Shown piece after piece: positions 23,684 to 32,298 of a stretch of 64,000 bases of DNA. The DNA comes from CAYWJA01 sp964458485. Its GTDB lineage: Bacteria; Patescibacteriota; Gracilibacteria; UM-FILTER-43-11. The translations under genes were made by a program, and so were the position numbers. The stretch's first letter is position 1; each line of letters starts with the position of its first letter. The notes below the pieces were generated by a model, which saw nothing but the letters and a program-made list of their open reading frames with translations, had not been told where the DNA came from and ran no database searches. The stretch spans positions 1-64,000 of the forward strand of contig CAYWJA010000004.1 of NCBI GenBank assembly GCA_964458485.1, read 5' to 3'.

Positions 23684-26600
23684 CTATTGAATTAAATGCT
23701 TAATGCTCTCCTTCAGTCCTTCCGTCCAGTTAAAGCCAAGTTGTTTTATGTCAATCTTTAGCTTCTCCCCACTAATAACCCAGGATGGATTATGTTTTAA
23801 AAGCTTAACTATCGGCTCAGCTGTAACAGAGGGCCCAAGATGCAGAGCAACCTGTTTACCGGCATTCCCCATAGTTATTGCCCTTACATTAATTATGCCA
23901 GCCATTTTGGATAAAATCTTGATCTGTAAAATCTGGAATAAATTACTGACTTGTTTAGAAAAATGGCCATATTCTGCAATGAGATCTTCCCTGAATTCTT
24001 CAAGTAGCTCCAAGCTATCCACAGACGAAAGCTTCTGATAAACATTAATCTTATCTTTAGTGTCAGGTATATATTTGTCCGGTATATAAGACTCTAATGG
24101 TAATTCTATCGATACATCTGCCTCTGTCTCTTTGGTAGAATCAGCTTTGCCCGCCTTCATCTCCTCAATGGTTTTATTTAACATTCTAAGAAAATGATTG
24201 GTACCTACTACCCTAATAGAACCATGTTGATTTATACCAAGTACATCACCGGCGCCTCTAATTTCCAAGTCACGCATGGCTATTTGAAAACCAGACCCGA
24301 GCTCGCTCGCATCTACAATGGCACGTAATCGCTTTTTTGCATCAAGGCGTAATTGTCTTGATTGGTATAAAAAGAAGGCATATGCCTGAGTTTTACTTCT
24401 CCCAATTCGCCCACGTAATTGGTATAACTGCGCCAATCCAAAATTTTCTGCATCATCAACAAGGAGTGTATTTGCGTTAGGTAGGTCGATACCATTTTCG
24501 ATGATAGTGGATGAGACCAATACCTGGGCTCGACCCTCCTTAAACTCAACTATCCTCCGCTCTAATTCAGCAGGATTGAGCTGGCCATGCGCAACAATAA
24601 AGGAAATGCCAGGCATCAGTTTTCGTAATTTTTCAGCTATACTTTCAATTGTCTCAACACGATTGTGTAAAAAATAAACTTGTCCACCACGATCCACCTC
24701 TTTGGTTATAGCCTCTATTACTAAATTGTCACTATAGCGACGCACCTCTGTAATAATAGGCAGTCTCCCGGGTGGCGGTGTTGTAATTGTGGATATATCG
24801 CGTAGTTTATTCAAGCTAAGATTCAAAGTACGGGGGATTGGGGTAGCTGTTAACGTCAAAATATCAACCTGACTTCTCATCTCTTTGAATTTTTCTTTTT
24901 GTTTTACCCCAAAGCGTTGCTCTTCATCTACAATTACCAACCCCAGATCAAAAAACTTAACATCTGGCTGAAAAAGCCTATGTGTTCCTATTACAATGTC
25001 TACATCACCCTTTCTTAGTTTTTCCAGGACAACACGTTGCTCTTTTGGGCTTTTAAAGCGGCTGAGCATTTCAATACGTGTATTAAACCTCTTTGCACGT
25101 CTTGTAAAAGTTTTATAATGCTGATCCGCTAAAATTGTTATCGGAGAAACAAATGCTACCTGTTTACCAGATTGTATTGCTTTGAATGCTGCCCTCATGG
25201 CAACTTCTGTTTTACCAAATCCCACATCACCACACACTAACCTATCCATAGGCTCATCTGTCTCCATGTCAGCCTTTATGTCTTGAATTGCCTTCATCTG
25301 ACCAGGTGTTTCTTCATAGGGAAAATCCGATTCAAATTGCCCCAACTCTTCTGTGTCCGGACCATAATTATGTCCTTTTGCTTGGGATCTTTTTGCATAT
25401 AATTTTAATAAGCTTTTTGCGATTCTCTGTGTTTCTTTTTTAACCTTTTGACTTACGTTTTTCCACTCGACTGAGCCAAGTCTTGTCAGGTTCGGTTCAT
25501 TATCCTCCCCTCCAACATATTTGCTAACCTTATCTGCCTGGTCTACCGGAACAAAAAGCCTATCGTTTTCAGCATAAGCAATCTCTAAATATTCTCGGTT
25601 AATATCATCAATAGCCCTTGTTACAACACCAATAAACCTTCCAATACCATGATCCAAATGTACTATTAAATCACCAACTCGTAAGCCTGTTAAAAAGTCT
25701 AAATTAATTTTTTGTCCCGCCCTGCTTCTCACAGATTTCTTTAAATTAAATATTTCCTTATCTGTAAGGAGTTGAATCTTTAATTCTGGGTTCTGAAAAG
25801 ATGATGGAACGTTCTCAAGATCTTCCGCGTCAATTATTACAATCTTGGCGTCTTTAGAATTTTTTGTAGAATACTGAATCTTCTCTTCATCAAAAATATT
25901 GATGAGTTCTTCCGTTCGCTTAGTAAGGATGTTGATGCGCCAGTCTCGTTGAATTTTATCCCTGAGATCATTTAATAAATCAAATACATTATAATATTTT
26001 AAAACAGATAAATATCGTAAATGAAAATATTTTTCCTCATTTTTAGGGAAAGATGTAAAATACACCTTACTAGCTTCGCTTTCACCAACAATCTCATTAA
26101 ATTTATTATCTTGTTCATCAACATCATCTACTACTATTAAATCTTTACTTGTTAAATGATTTAATATTGCCACATCACCATCTACTACATTCACAGGCAA
26201 AAAATCTACCCTATCTAGTTTGTCCGTTAATTGTTTGTTTTCCTGGTCATATGCCCAAATACCCTCAACCTTTTCATAATCAACCTCTATTTTTATTGGC
26301 TCTTCATAGTTGGGGGGGAACACATTTACCACACCTCCAGACCTTCTGTACTCCCCTTTATTTAACATAGTGTCAGCACTCGGCTGATACCCCATCTGAA
26401 TCAATTGATTAAACAATTCTACAATATGGACATCCTGACCACTTGTTACAACAACCCCCTGTTCCACAAGATTTTGATAGGTTGGTAATGTCAGGTGGGC
26501 ATCTTTATGATTTAATAAGTAAACCTTCGGTTTTTCATCATGTAAACCAATAATTGTTTCTGTAATACGATAATCATCCTGATTACCTTCCAATAAAGAG

Positions 26601-26842
26601 TCCAGACCCACAATTGGGTCATCAGCCCAAAAGGGTAAATTGTTTTTTAGCTCATATATATCTTTATTGTCATTCACAATCCAAAAAATATTTCTAAAAC
26701 TATTCCTACTCACATAATCACTAATCACATAACTTTTAGCACTAATACTACCAACACCAGAAAGAACCAGTGCATCTTCTTTTACACAAGCATCAAAAAT
26801 ATTACTATGAATTTTTTTGGGAAAATAAGAATAAATATTCAT
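23684..26842 (-). CDS. mfd: Transcription-repair coupling factor
   Basis: 1052 residues, somewhat shorter than the classic 1150. The RNA-polymerase-interaction domain contains GDLIVHLDHGIGRFIGV, followed by the helicase with Walker A GDVGFGKTEVAMRAAF, DEEQRFGVKQ (DEEQ box), LTLTATPIPRTL, and the RecG-like QLRGRIGRSKTQAYAFF. It removes stalled RNA polymerase and recruits UvrA. The N-terminal UvrB-like region is present but divergent. It lies downstream of dnaN on the same strand, with a CTTAAGACTT repeat at its start. Confidence 0.96.
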   Translation of the reverse strand: MNIYSYFPKKIHSNIFDACVKEDALVLSGVGSISAKSYVISDYVSRNSFRNIFWIVNDNKDIYELKNNLPFWADDPIVGLDSLLEGNQDDYRITETIIGLHDEKPKVYLLNHKDAHLTLPTYQNLVEQGVVVTSGQDVHIVELFNQLIQMGYQPSADTMLNKGEYRRSGGVVNVFPPNYEEPIKIEVDYEKVEGIWAYDQENKQLTDKLDRVDFLPVNVVDGDVAILNHLTSKDLIVVDDVDEQDNKFNEIVGESEASKVYFTSFPKNEEKYFHLRYLSVLKYYNVFDLLNDLRDKIQRDWRINILTKRTEELINIFDEEKIQYSTKNSKDAKIVIIDAEDLENVPSSFQNPELKIQLLTDKEIFNLKKSVRSRAGQKINLDFLTGLRVGDLIVHLDHGIGRFIGVVTRAIDDINREYLEIAYAENDRLFVPVDQADKVSKYVGGEDNEPNLTRLGSVEWKNVSQKVKKETQRIAKSLLKLYAKRSQAKGHNYGPDTEELGQFESDFPYEETPGQMKAIQDIKADMETDEPMDRLVCGDVGFGKTEVAMRAAFKAIQSGKQVAFVSPITILADQHYKTFTRRAKRFNTRIEMLSRFKSPKEQRVVLEKLRKGDVDIVIGTHRLFQPDVKFFDLGLVIVDEEQRFGVKQKEKFKEMRSQVDILTLTATPIPRTLNLSLNKLRDISTITTPPPGRLPIITEVRRYSDNLVIEAITKEVDRGGQVYFLHNRVETIESIAEKLRKLMPGISFIVAHGQLNPAELERRIVEFKEGRAQVLVSSTIIENGIDLPNANTLLVDDAENFGLAQLYQLRGRIGRSKTQAYAFFLYQSRQLRLDAKKRLRAIVDASELGSGFQIAMRDLEIRGAGDVLGINQHGSIRVVGTNHFLRMLNKTIEEMKAGKADSTKETEADVSIELPLESYIPDKYIPDTKDKINVYQKLSSVDSLELLEEFREDLIAEYGHFSKQVSNLFQILQIKILSKMAGIINVRAITMGNAGKQVALHLGPSVTAEPIVKLLKHNPSWVISGEKLKIDIKQLGFNWTEGLKESIKHLIQ

Positions 26843-26844
26843 TA

Positions 26845-26885
26845 CTAAGAAGTCTCAGGTCTCAAGTCTTAAGTCTTAAGTGTTT
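26845..26885. repeat. CTTAAGACTT / CTCAAGTCTT short tandem array before mfd
   Basis: AAGTCTCAGGTCTCAAGTCT and TAAGTCTTAAGTG lie just upstream of the mfd start. They are similar to the CTTGAGACT family. Confidence 0.7.
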
Positions 26886-26918
26886 AACATAAAACTTATA
26901 TACTTGGTTATAAAAAAT

Positions 26919-28022
26919 TTAAATCTTAAGTGGCATAATAATGTGTATATAGTCATCTTTACCACTGGGTCGTACAATGGCCGGCATTGTTTTTTCTCCT
27001 AATTCAAAAACCACACTATCAGTACCGATATTAGAAAGTACATCTAGTGTAAATTGTGAGTTCAGAGCAATCTCTCCCTCGCCTCCTGTGGTCTTTGTTT
27101 TTATCTCAATTTCACCAACACCATATTGCGTAGTGTCTGTTGTTATATTTAGCCCACCTGATGAAACCTTAAATAAAACTTTATTATTATTTTCTTTAGC
27201 AAAAAGATTTATTCGCTTTAAAACCAAGCTTAATTCAGAAACACTAAGATCAGCTTTAATACTAGTATTTTGTGGTATAACTTGTTGATAATTGGGGAAT
27301 TGACCCTCAATCAATCGGGATGTTATTTTGATTTTATCAATACTAAAAAATATTTGATTTTTAGATACAACCACTTTTATATCTGTGTCATCTTTAGAAA
27401 ATCCTAAAATTGCCCCCAGTTCTAAAATTGTTTTACTCGGAACAATGCAAGATATATCACCTGATACATCTCGTGCCTTTAGTGTTTTTTCAGCAAGGCG
27501 GTAACTATCGGTCGCGACCATTTTTAGCTCATTATTATTAATAGAAAAATAAACACCTGTTAATATTGGTCGTGTTGTGTTTAGTGCAGCGGCAAAGGCA
27601 ACCTGATTAATTGCAACACCTAAGTCTTTATTGGAAATTGTAAACCCGCCGTCTTTTTCAACCGTTGGAATAGATGGGAACTCTGTTGATGCTATGCCTT
27701 TAATTTTTGTTTTTGAGTCATCTGTTTTAATTAAAACACTATCTCCGTCTTCTACATTTATGTCTACATTTTCATCTTTTAAATAACCAATATAATTTGT
27801 TAATAACTTGGATGGAATTGTAATTTCTCCTTCATTTTTAACATCAGCATCAATCCAATAATTAATGGCAATTTCTAAGTTGGTCGTTGTAAAATACAAT
27901 TTTTTACCTTCAGCTTTAACCAACACATTATTCAAAACAGGTAGTGTATTGTTTGTACTTACCGCTTTATTGGTAATGCTTAAGGCGCTGGCTAAATCTT
28001 TTTGTGAACAAGTTAAACGCAT
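26919..28022 (-). CDS. dnaN: DNA polymerase III beta subunit (sliding clamp)
   Basis: 367 residues, typical clamp length, beginning MRLTCSQKDLASALSITNKA. Three beta-clamp folds are indicated by LPVLNNVLVKAEG, the middle-domain segment RPILTGVYFSINNNELKMVATDSYRLAEK, and the C-terminal MPAIVRPSGKDDYIHIIMPLKI. It encircles DNA and tethers Pol III. It is usually next to dnaA; here the upstream side is instead the DnaA-box region with no dnaA, and an SLH-sortase follows. Confidence 0.97.
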   Translation of the reverse strand: MRLTCSQKDLASALSITNKAVSTNNTLPVLNNVLVKAEGKKLYFTTTNLEIAINYWIDADVKNEGEITIPSKLLTNYIGYLKDENVDINVEDGDSVLIKTDDSKTKIKGIASTEFPSIPTVEKDGGFTISNKDLGVAINQVAFAAALNTTRPILTGVYFSINNNELKMVATDSYRLAEKTLKARDVSGDISCIVPSKTILELGAILGFSKDDTDIKVVVSKNQIFFSIDKIKITSRLIEGQFPNYQQVIPQNTSIKADLSVSELSLVLKRINLFAKENNNKVLFKVSSGGLNITTDTTQYGVGEIEIKTKTTGGEGEIALNSQFTLDVLSNIGTDSVVFELGEKTMPAIVRPSGKDDYIHIIMPLKI

Positions 28023-28715
28023 TGTCTATATTAAGTTAGACAAAAAACAAAATGAGTTTTTTGAAAGATTTTTTATAACATATATATTTTATTGTTTTTT
28101 TTCTCTGAATGCAACCACTTTTTTTCTTTTATTGTTTATGGGTTTTGAACATTGTTTTATTAATCTAATATATTTTTATTTTAATATATATTTAACTAGT
28201 AGAAGTATTAGGGTATTGATAAAAAAGGAATAAGTTGGTTAGTATTGTTTGTAAGTGTTTTTGGCTTTATTCGGCTCTGAATCCTGTTTTTGAATATTAA
28301 TTTTATTCATATAAATAGTGTATTGTTTGTCTAAGATAAGCCAGATTAGTCACATTTTTAAATTTATTTTAATATATCAAAGCAAGACGCACTGTCGAAT
28401 TAATAAATAATGATGAATAATAAATAAATAATAAATGAAGCTTTGTCCAACATTAAGCCAAATAAGCCGGATAAAAAAATTAGACAACAAAATAGACAAA
28501 AATGTGTATAAAATGTGTATAACTTGTGGATAAGATGTTAACAAAAAAATAAAAACCGCATTAGTATAACAATACTAAAAAAGCGCTTAAATAAAACATA
28601 ATTACTTATACATGTGTATAACCAATATAACTTTTTATAAACATATACACATAGTTATGAACAGTGACAGATTTAAAATTGTATATGTTGAAAAACAGAC
28701 AAAACCCAGGCGGTT
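28023..28715. other. Probable replication origin (oriC) region
   Basis: 693 bases without a gene, immediately upstream of dnaN. A perfect DnaA box (TGTGGATAA, complement of TTATCCACA) is at 28525-28533. Consensus TTATNCACA boxes in the same orientation (TGTGTATAA) are at 28503-28511, 28514-28522 and 28613-28621, with a one-mismatch box in the opposite orientation at 28643-28651. Next to them is a very AT-rich stretch with AATAATAAATAAATAATAAA (28395-28440) that could be the unwinding element. Short AAGCCAGATTA / AAGCCGGATA-like words recur at 28340 and 28460. Confidence 0.8.
28503..28533 (-). promoter_or_regulatory. Three clustered DnaA boxes
   Basis: TGTGTATAA (28503-28511), TGTGTATAA (28514-28522) and TGTGGATAA (28525-28533) are spaced exactly 11 bases apart, about one helical turn, all in one orientation. 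This is the expected layout for cooperative DnaA loading. Confidence 0.85.
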
Positions 28716-29825
28716 CTACATTCTGTTGGCATAAATTACATACCTTTTGGCTACACTATTAGGTGGCCAACATGTATATAAAGCCATTTCTTCATATCCA
28801 TAATCTTTCAAAACTGTATTTAACCTGCTGGCCGGTAGAACCTCATGATTATTTACATTATAAATATAGCCCTTTTCTTTATAATTAATATAAATTTTAT
28901 CCCCATTCTGTAATTGATTAATTTGTTTTAGTACTTGTTTGTACGATGAGTTATCCCAGTTATACCCGGATGAATGGCCAAAAATTACCATTTTTTTACC
29001 GCTCCCGGGAGGATTCAGATAATGCCCCAATCCATTTTTAAGCGCAGATAAAGCCTTATTAGAATCATAAAGATCTGCAAATGAAACATTTAAATTGATT
29101 ATATTTAATTTTGGTATGGTGATCGTGTATTCATTTGATTTCACATTGCTGGTCGATGGAAATTCACTTAGACCACTGCTTTTAATGGTTTGTAATCTGT
29201 AAATAATTTCAGCAAATTCACCGCGCGTCATCAGTTGGGCAGGGTGATAGAATTTCGATCGATTTATTAGATTCTTACCATATGCATAAGAAAAATATCT
29301 TGCGAACCAATCTTCACTTTTTACATATATTAAAGAATTGTTTTGAAATCTAATGCGCCTAGTATCTACACCATATCCTTCTAATATAATCTTCAACCCC
29401 TCCGCAAAATTAATTGTGTTATTTGGCCTAAATGTCCCATCTGGATAACCGCCAACTATATTATTTATCTTCGCGGTACAAACATATTTAGGGTACCATG
29501 CATTTTGGTTCGGAACGTCGGAGAAGAACACATAAGCCCAGCTTGGTTGTGTATACTCCGATATACAACCATCAATTACACTACTGTTGTATTGCGCCGC
29601 TGTTAACACCTTAACGGCCTCTGCGCGACTAATGGTTTTTGAAGGCTTGAATCCTCCATCATTATAACCCCTTATTATACCCCTACTAGAGAGTGTGGAT
29701 ATAGCAGTGTTATGTTTATGGTAACTGGGTACATCGGAGAACGGTACCGCCATGGCAGTATTTAAAGGTATATATACACCCAGTAAAAGTAAGCCAAATT
29801 TTTTCACAACAGAAATAAACTCCAT
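28716..29825 (-). CDS. SLH-domain sortase
   Basis: 369 residues. A signal peptide (LLLLGVYIPLNTAMA) is followed by three S-layer-homology repeats with FSDVPSYHKHNTAISTLSSR, GYNDGGFKPSKTISRAEAVK, GYPDGTFRPNNTINFAEG and AQLMTRGEFAEIIYRL. The C-terminal half is a sortase: ITIPKLNIINL, catalytic His in VIFGHSSGY, Cys in LYTCWPP and Arg in AKRYVIYANR. Sortases attach proteins with LPxTG-like signals to the wall. The SLH part should hold the enzyme on the cell surface. A likely substrate with LPQTG is encoded at 35340-36848. Confidence 0.9.
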   Translation of the reverse strand: MEFISVVKKFGLLLLGVYIPLNTAMAVPFSDVPSYHKHNTAISTLSSRGIIRGYNDGGFKPSKTISRAEAVKVLTAAQYNSSVIDGCISEYTQPSWAYVFFSDVPNQNAWYPKYVCTAKINNIVGGYPDGTFRPNNTINFAEGLKIILEGYGVDTRRIRFQNNSLIYVKSEDWFARYFSYAYGKNLINRSKFYHPAQLMTRGEFAEIIYRLQTIKSSGLSEFPSTSNVKSNEYTITIPKLNIINLNVSFADLYDSNKALSALKNGLGHYLNPPGSGKKMVIFGHSSGYNWDNSSYKQVLKQINQLQNGDKIYINYKEKGYIYNVNNHEVLPASRLNTVLKDYGYEEMALYTCWPPNSVAKRYVIYANRM

Positions 29826-29847
29826 ACATAATTAATATAGGGTTACA

Positions 29848-29875
29848 ATTTTACACATTCTACAGAATTTGTCAA
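29848..29875 (-). promoter_or_regulatory. Promoter for the SLH-sortase
   Basis: Minus strand TTGACA (29875-29870), 16-base spacer, TAAAAT (29853-29848), about 22 bases before the start codon. Confidence 0.6.
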
Positions 29876-29884
29876 CCAAATTTA

Positions 29885-30874
29885 TTATGCCGCACTTACT
29901 TCATCGATTTCTTCTATGTCATCAAGGTCTAATTCAATTTCGCCACCCTCTTCATCATCTCCTTCTGGGTGTTCTGACGGTAGGCTTTTTAACACATTAC
30001 CACCAATCGCCTTAAGATCTTCGGTCATCCCCGTGGCCCATTCTGTGACCCTGCGTCGTTCAGCCGGTGTGAGTATCTGTCTGTTGCCAAGACCATGAAG
30101 ATAAGCCACCACCCTATTTCTATCCTCCAGCAATTCATTTATTTTTGCTTCAGCTGCCTCATCATTGTCTTTGCCGATCGCATCCGATGCATTTAATTGT
30201 TTTTTTCTAAGCACCCATCCTGTCCCCTTGGCAGAAAAATAAAACATTGAGAAAAAAGACACCCAAAAAACAACACTATCGCCAAACGCAGCCATTTTAT
30301 TAAGCATGCTCCCGGTTTCATTTAAGCTGTCTTGTAGGGCTTTTTTTGGTTGTGTAACCTGCTTAATTTTTTTATAGCCTCTCCGAGCTTTATCAACCGC
30401 CCTACTCCACAAGCCACCCTCCTGCTCCATTTCAGCCGGTACCCTCTCCACATTTTCAACATTGGGTTTGTAACCAATAGCATTCTGATAAATATGTTGC
30501 GCTATATTGCCACCAGCAAGTCCAACACCACCACCTATGGCTGTAATTATTAAAATATTTTTGATTGTTCTCCTTGTGTCATAAGAAAGACGCTCATACA
30601 TAGTATTCTGTCTTATTTTAAGAGGTGCCCTTTCCGTGGGTACATCCGACAGAGGTTTTTCAAATCTTTTTTGTAATTCTTTTGCCTCTTCTAAAAGCGT
30701 ACGGCAGTTATCTTTTGTAAAACCGTCGGGTATCCGTTCAGGGTTAGCAATCACATCTTCAAGCCTTTCTATAGCGAGTTTTAGATTATTTTCGTCCTCC
30801 GACAGCTGCTCCATAATGGTTTTTTGACCTTCTGGTCTCTGCCCATTGTTATTGGGTGTTTTTGGCGGTTTCAT
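29885..30874 (-). CDS. Membrane protein of unknown function with acidic tail
   Basis: 329 residues. The N-terminal 90 residues are soluble and charged (NNLKLAIERLEDVIANPERI). A Gly-rich hydrophobic helix (TIKNILIITAIGGGVGLAGG, about 108-128) and a second one near 195-215 (VVFWVSFFSMFYFSA) follow. The C-terminal 100 residues are cytoplasmic-like and end in a very acidic tail (EIELDLDDIEEIDEVSAA). The family is not recognised. It has its own promoter and is separated from the sortase gene by the sortase promoter. Confidence 0.7.
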   Translation of the reverse strand: MKPPKTPNNNGQRPEGQKTIMEQLSEDENNLKLAIERLEDVIANPERIPDGFTKDNCRTLLEEAKELQKRFEKPLSDVPTERAPLKIRQNTMYERLSYDTRRTIKNILIITAIGGGVGLAGGNIAQHIYQNAIGYKPNVENVERVPAEMEQEGGLWSRAVDKARRGYKKIKQVTQPKKALQDSLNETGSMLNKMAAFGDSVVFWVSFFSMFYFSAKGTGWVLRKKQLNASDAIGKDNDEAAEAKINELLEDRNRVVAYLHGLGNRQILTPAERRRVTEWATGMTEDLKAIGGNVLKSLPSEHPEGDDEEGGEIELDLDDIEEIDEVSAA

Positions 30875-30900
30875 AATTTCTATTTTTATATTATCTTTTA

Positions 30901-30929
30901 ATTATAACATATGTAGCACAAAAAAGCAA
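30901..30929 (-). promoter_or_regulatory. Promoter for the 30874-29885 gene
   Basis: Minus strand TTGCTT (30929-30924), 17-base spacer, perfect TATAAT (30906-30901), 26 bases before the start. Confidence 0.65.
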
Positions 30930-31000
30930 TGAAGTATTTGACAAATTACTAGTGTCCAATAAAACTTTCTTTGGACAGCAGGGATAAATTGTTAAAAAAT

Positions 31001-31029
31001 TTGACATAATATAAAATATATAATATAAT
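31001..31029 (+). promoter_or_regulatory. Consensus sigma-70 promoter
   Basis: TTGACA (31001-31006), exactly 17 bases, TATAAT (31024-31029). It is the strongest promoter I see and drives the 31054 gene with a leader of about 18 bases. Confidence 0.85.
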
Positions 31030-31053
31030 TATGCCTATTTTAAATATCAAAAA

Positions 31054-32097
31054 ATGGCAAATATTGATCGCAGAAAAGCACTGTTGCTAGGAGGGGCTGG
31101 TGTTGGGATGGCAGCAGTTGCTGCAGAAGAACTTCAATGGGGCTTAATAAGAAATTTTATTGCAAGTCTGATGTCAGAAGAAGGGCATAGGCCTTTTGAA
31201 CTTAATGAAAGTTTAATGGAGGAGCTACGTCCTTTTACTACAGCAAAAATGCAGCCGGCCCAAACCGAAGATCGTGCCTATCGCTATTTTGTGCGTCATG
31301 CTAAGGAATTTTATCCAACAACTCTTGATGTAGAAAAGACGGCTCGTCTTATAGCTTCTTTTTATCCAGAAGTATGGCCTGAAATGGATTATCCCAATAG
31401 ACGACTTGCACATTGGCTTACTCAGAAATTAAATAAATCAAAAGTTTTGGATCAGCTCAAAGATCTAAGGGAAAAAAATAGGCAAAGAAAGAAAAAATCC
31501 CATCTTGTTCTATTGCCCCAAATACATGAACAATCAGAAGAAATGGCAAATTCTGAATTAATTAATAGAATTTATCAAGATACGATTAATGCTTCTGCCA
31601 GAAATATTACCGGCATTCTACAGGTATTAAATAGATATAAACCAAAGATAGGTGTAGAAGGGCATCCTTCTGAAATTGAATTAGACGAAGAGGCAGTAAT
31701 AGCATTGGCCAGTAAAAATAACCCAGATGATCCGAAAGAAATGGCAAGAGTAAGACGCTACATTGCATCAGAAAAAAAGATGCGGCCATGGCTATACGAC
31801 GCAGATTATCAGACCTGTGGTATTGAACAAACTTTTCTTAAAACAGCCCTTCACACATTTGATCTTTTATGCGAAGAAAAAATTAAATGTTATCCTCCTT
31901 TTCATAGGATGATTTCTATTTTATTTTCCGTATTAATCCGTGAGCAATTTGCTATTGAAACAATACTACAAAGATTGGATGATGATGAGCTAGGGGTGAT
32001 TACAATTGGCATTAGCCATATACCGTCTATGCAACAATATATGAGAGATGTGCATCCCAATGTACAAACAAGGACTATAGTTCCAAAATTTCAATAG
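31054..32097 (+). CDS. Putative Tat-exported protein, possibly TraB/ChaN/EreA-like
   Basis: 347 residues. The N-terminus NIDRRKALLLGGAGVGMAAV resembles a twin-arginine signal. The core has LVLLPQIHEQSEEM, then KPKIGVEGHPSEIELDEEA, and near the C-terminus LGVITIGISHIPSMQQYM. The order H-x-Q, hydrophobic-VEG, hydrophobic-G-x-x-H is reminiscent of the ChaN/TraB/EreA hydrolase superfamily, but I cannot confirm the fold. The Tat call is uncertain because no tat genes are visible. A perfect promoter suggests high expression. Confidence 0.55.
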   Translation: MANIDRRKALLLGGAGVGMAAVAAEELQWGLIRNFIASLMSEEGHRPFELNESLMEELRPFTTAKMQPAQTEDRAYRYFVRHAKEFYPTTLDVEKTARLIASFYPEVWPEMDYPNRRLAHWLTQKLNKSKVLDQLKDLREKNRQRKKKSHLVLLPQIHEQSEEMANSELINRIYQDTINASARNITGILQVLNRYKPKIGVEGHPSEIELDEEAVIALASKNNPDDPKEMARVRRYIASEKKMRPWLYDADYQTCGIEQTFLKTALHTFDLLCEEKIKCYPPFHRMISILFSVLIREQFAIETILQRLDDDELGVITIGISHIPSMQQYMRDVHPNVQTRTIVPKFQ

Positions 32098-32105
32098 TAA
32101 AAAGA

Positions 32106-32291
32106 TTATCCCATCCTGCTATGTACAATATCAACATATCTCCTGTTACCTGTTAAAAGTGCTTCGGTAGGTAATTGTGAACGGAATAGGTCAATCTGTT
32201 CTTGGCCCACTCCATCCAGCCTGCTCAATAATTCAATAAAGTCAGGTTGATCTGGCAGGTCAGCTTGATGTTGTGTATTTTTTGCTAGCAT
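32106..32291 (-). CDS. Small hypothetical protein
   Basis: 61 residues from the ATG at 32291 (MLAKNTQHQADLPDQPDFIE). It is acidic, with LLSRLDGVGQEQIDLFRSQL forming a likely helix pair and a tail with NRRYVDIVHSRMG. It starts seven bases after the stop of the GlmU-like gene, so it is probably translated from the same transcript. Small size makes it tentative. Confidence 0.45.
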   Translation of the reverse strand: MLAKNTQHQADLPDQPDFIELLSRLDGVGQEQIDLFRSQLPTEALLTGNRRYVDIVHSRMG

Positions 32292-32298
32292 ATTTACA

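Noticed and set aside
27865..28233. Plus-strand frame overlapping dnaN as a membrane protein
   Set aside because: It is mostly antisense to dnaN and AT-rich sequence, with no start signal or family resemblance.
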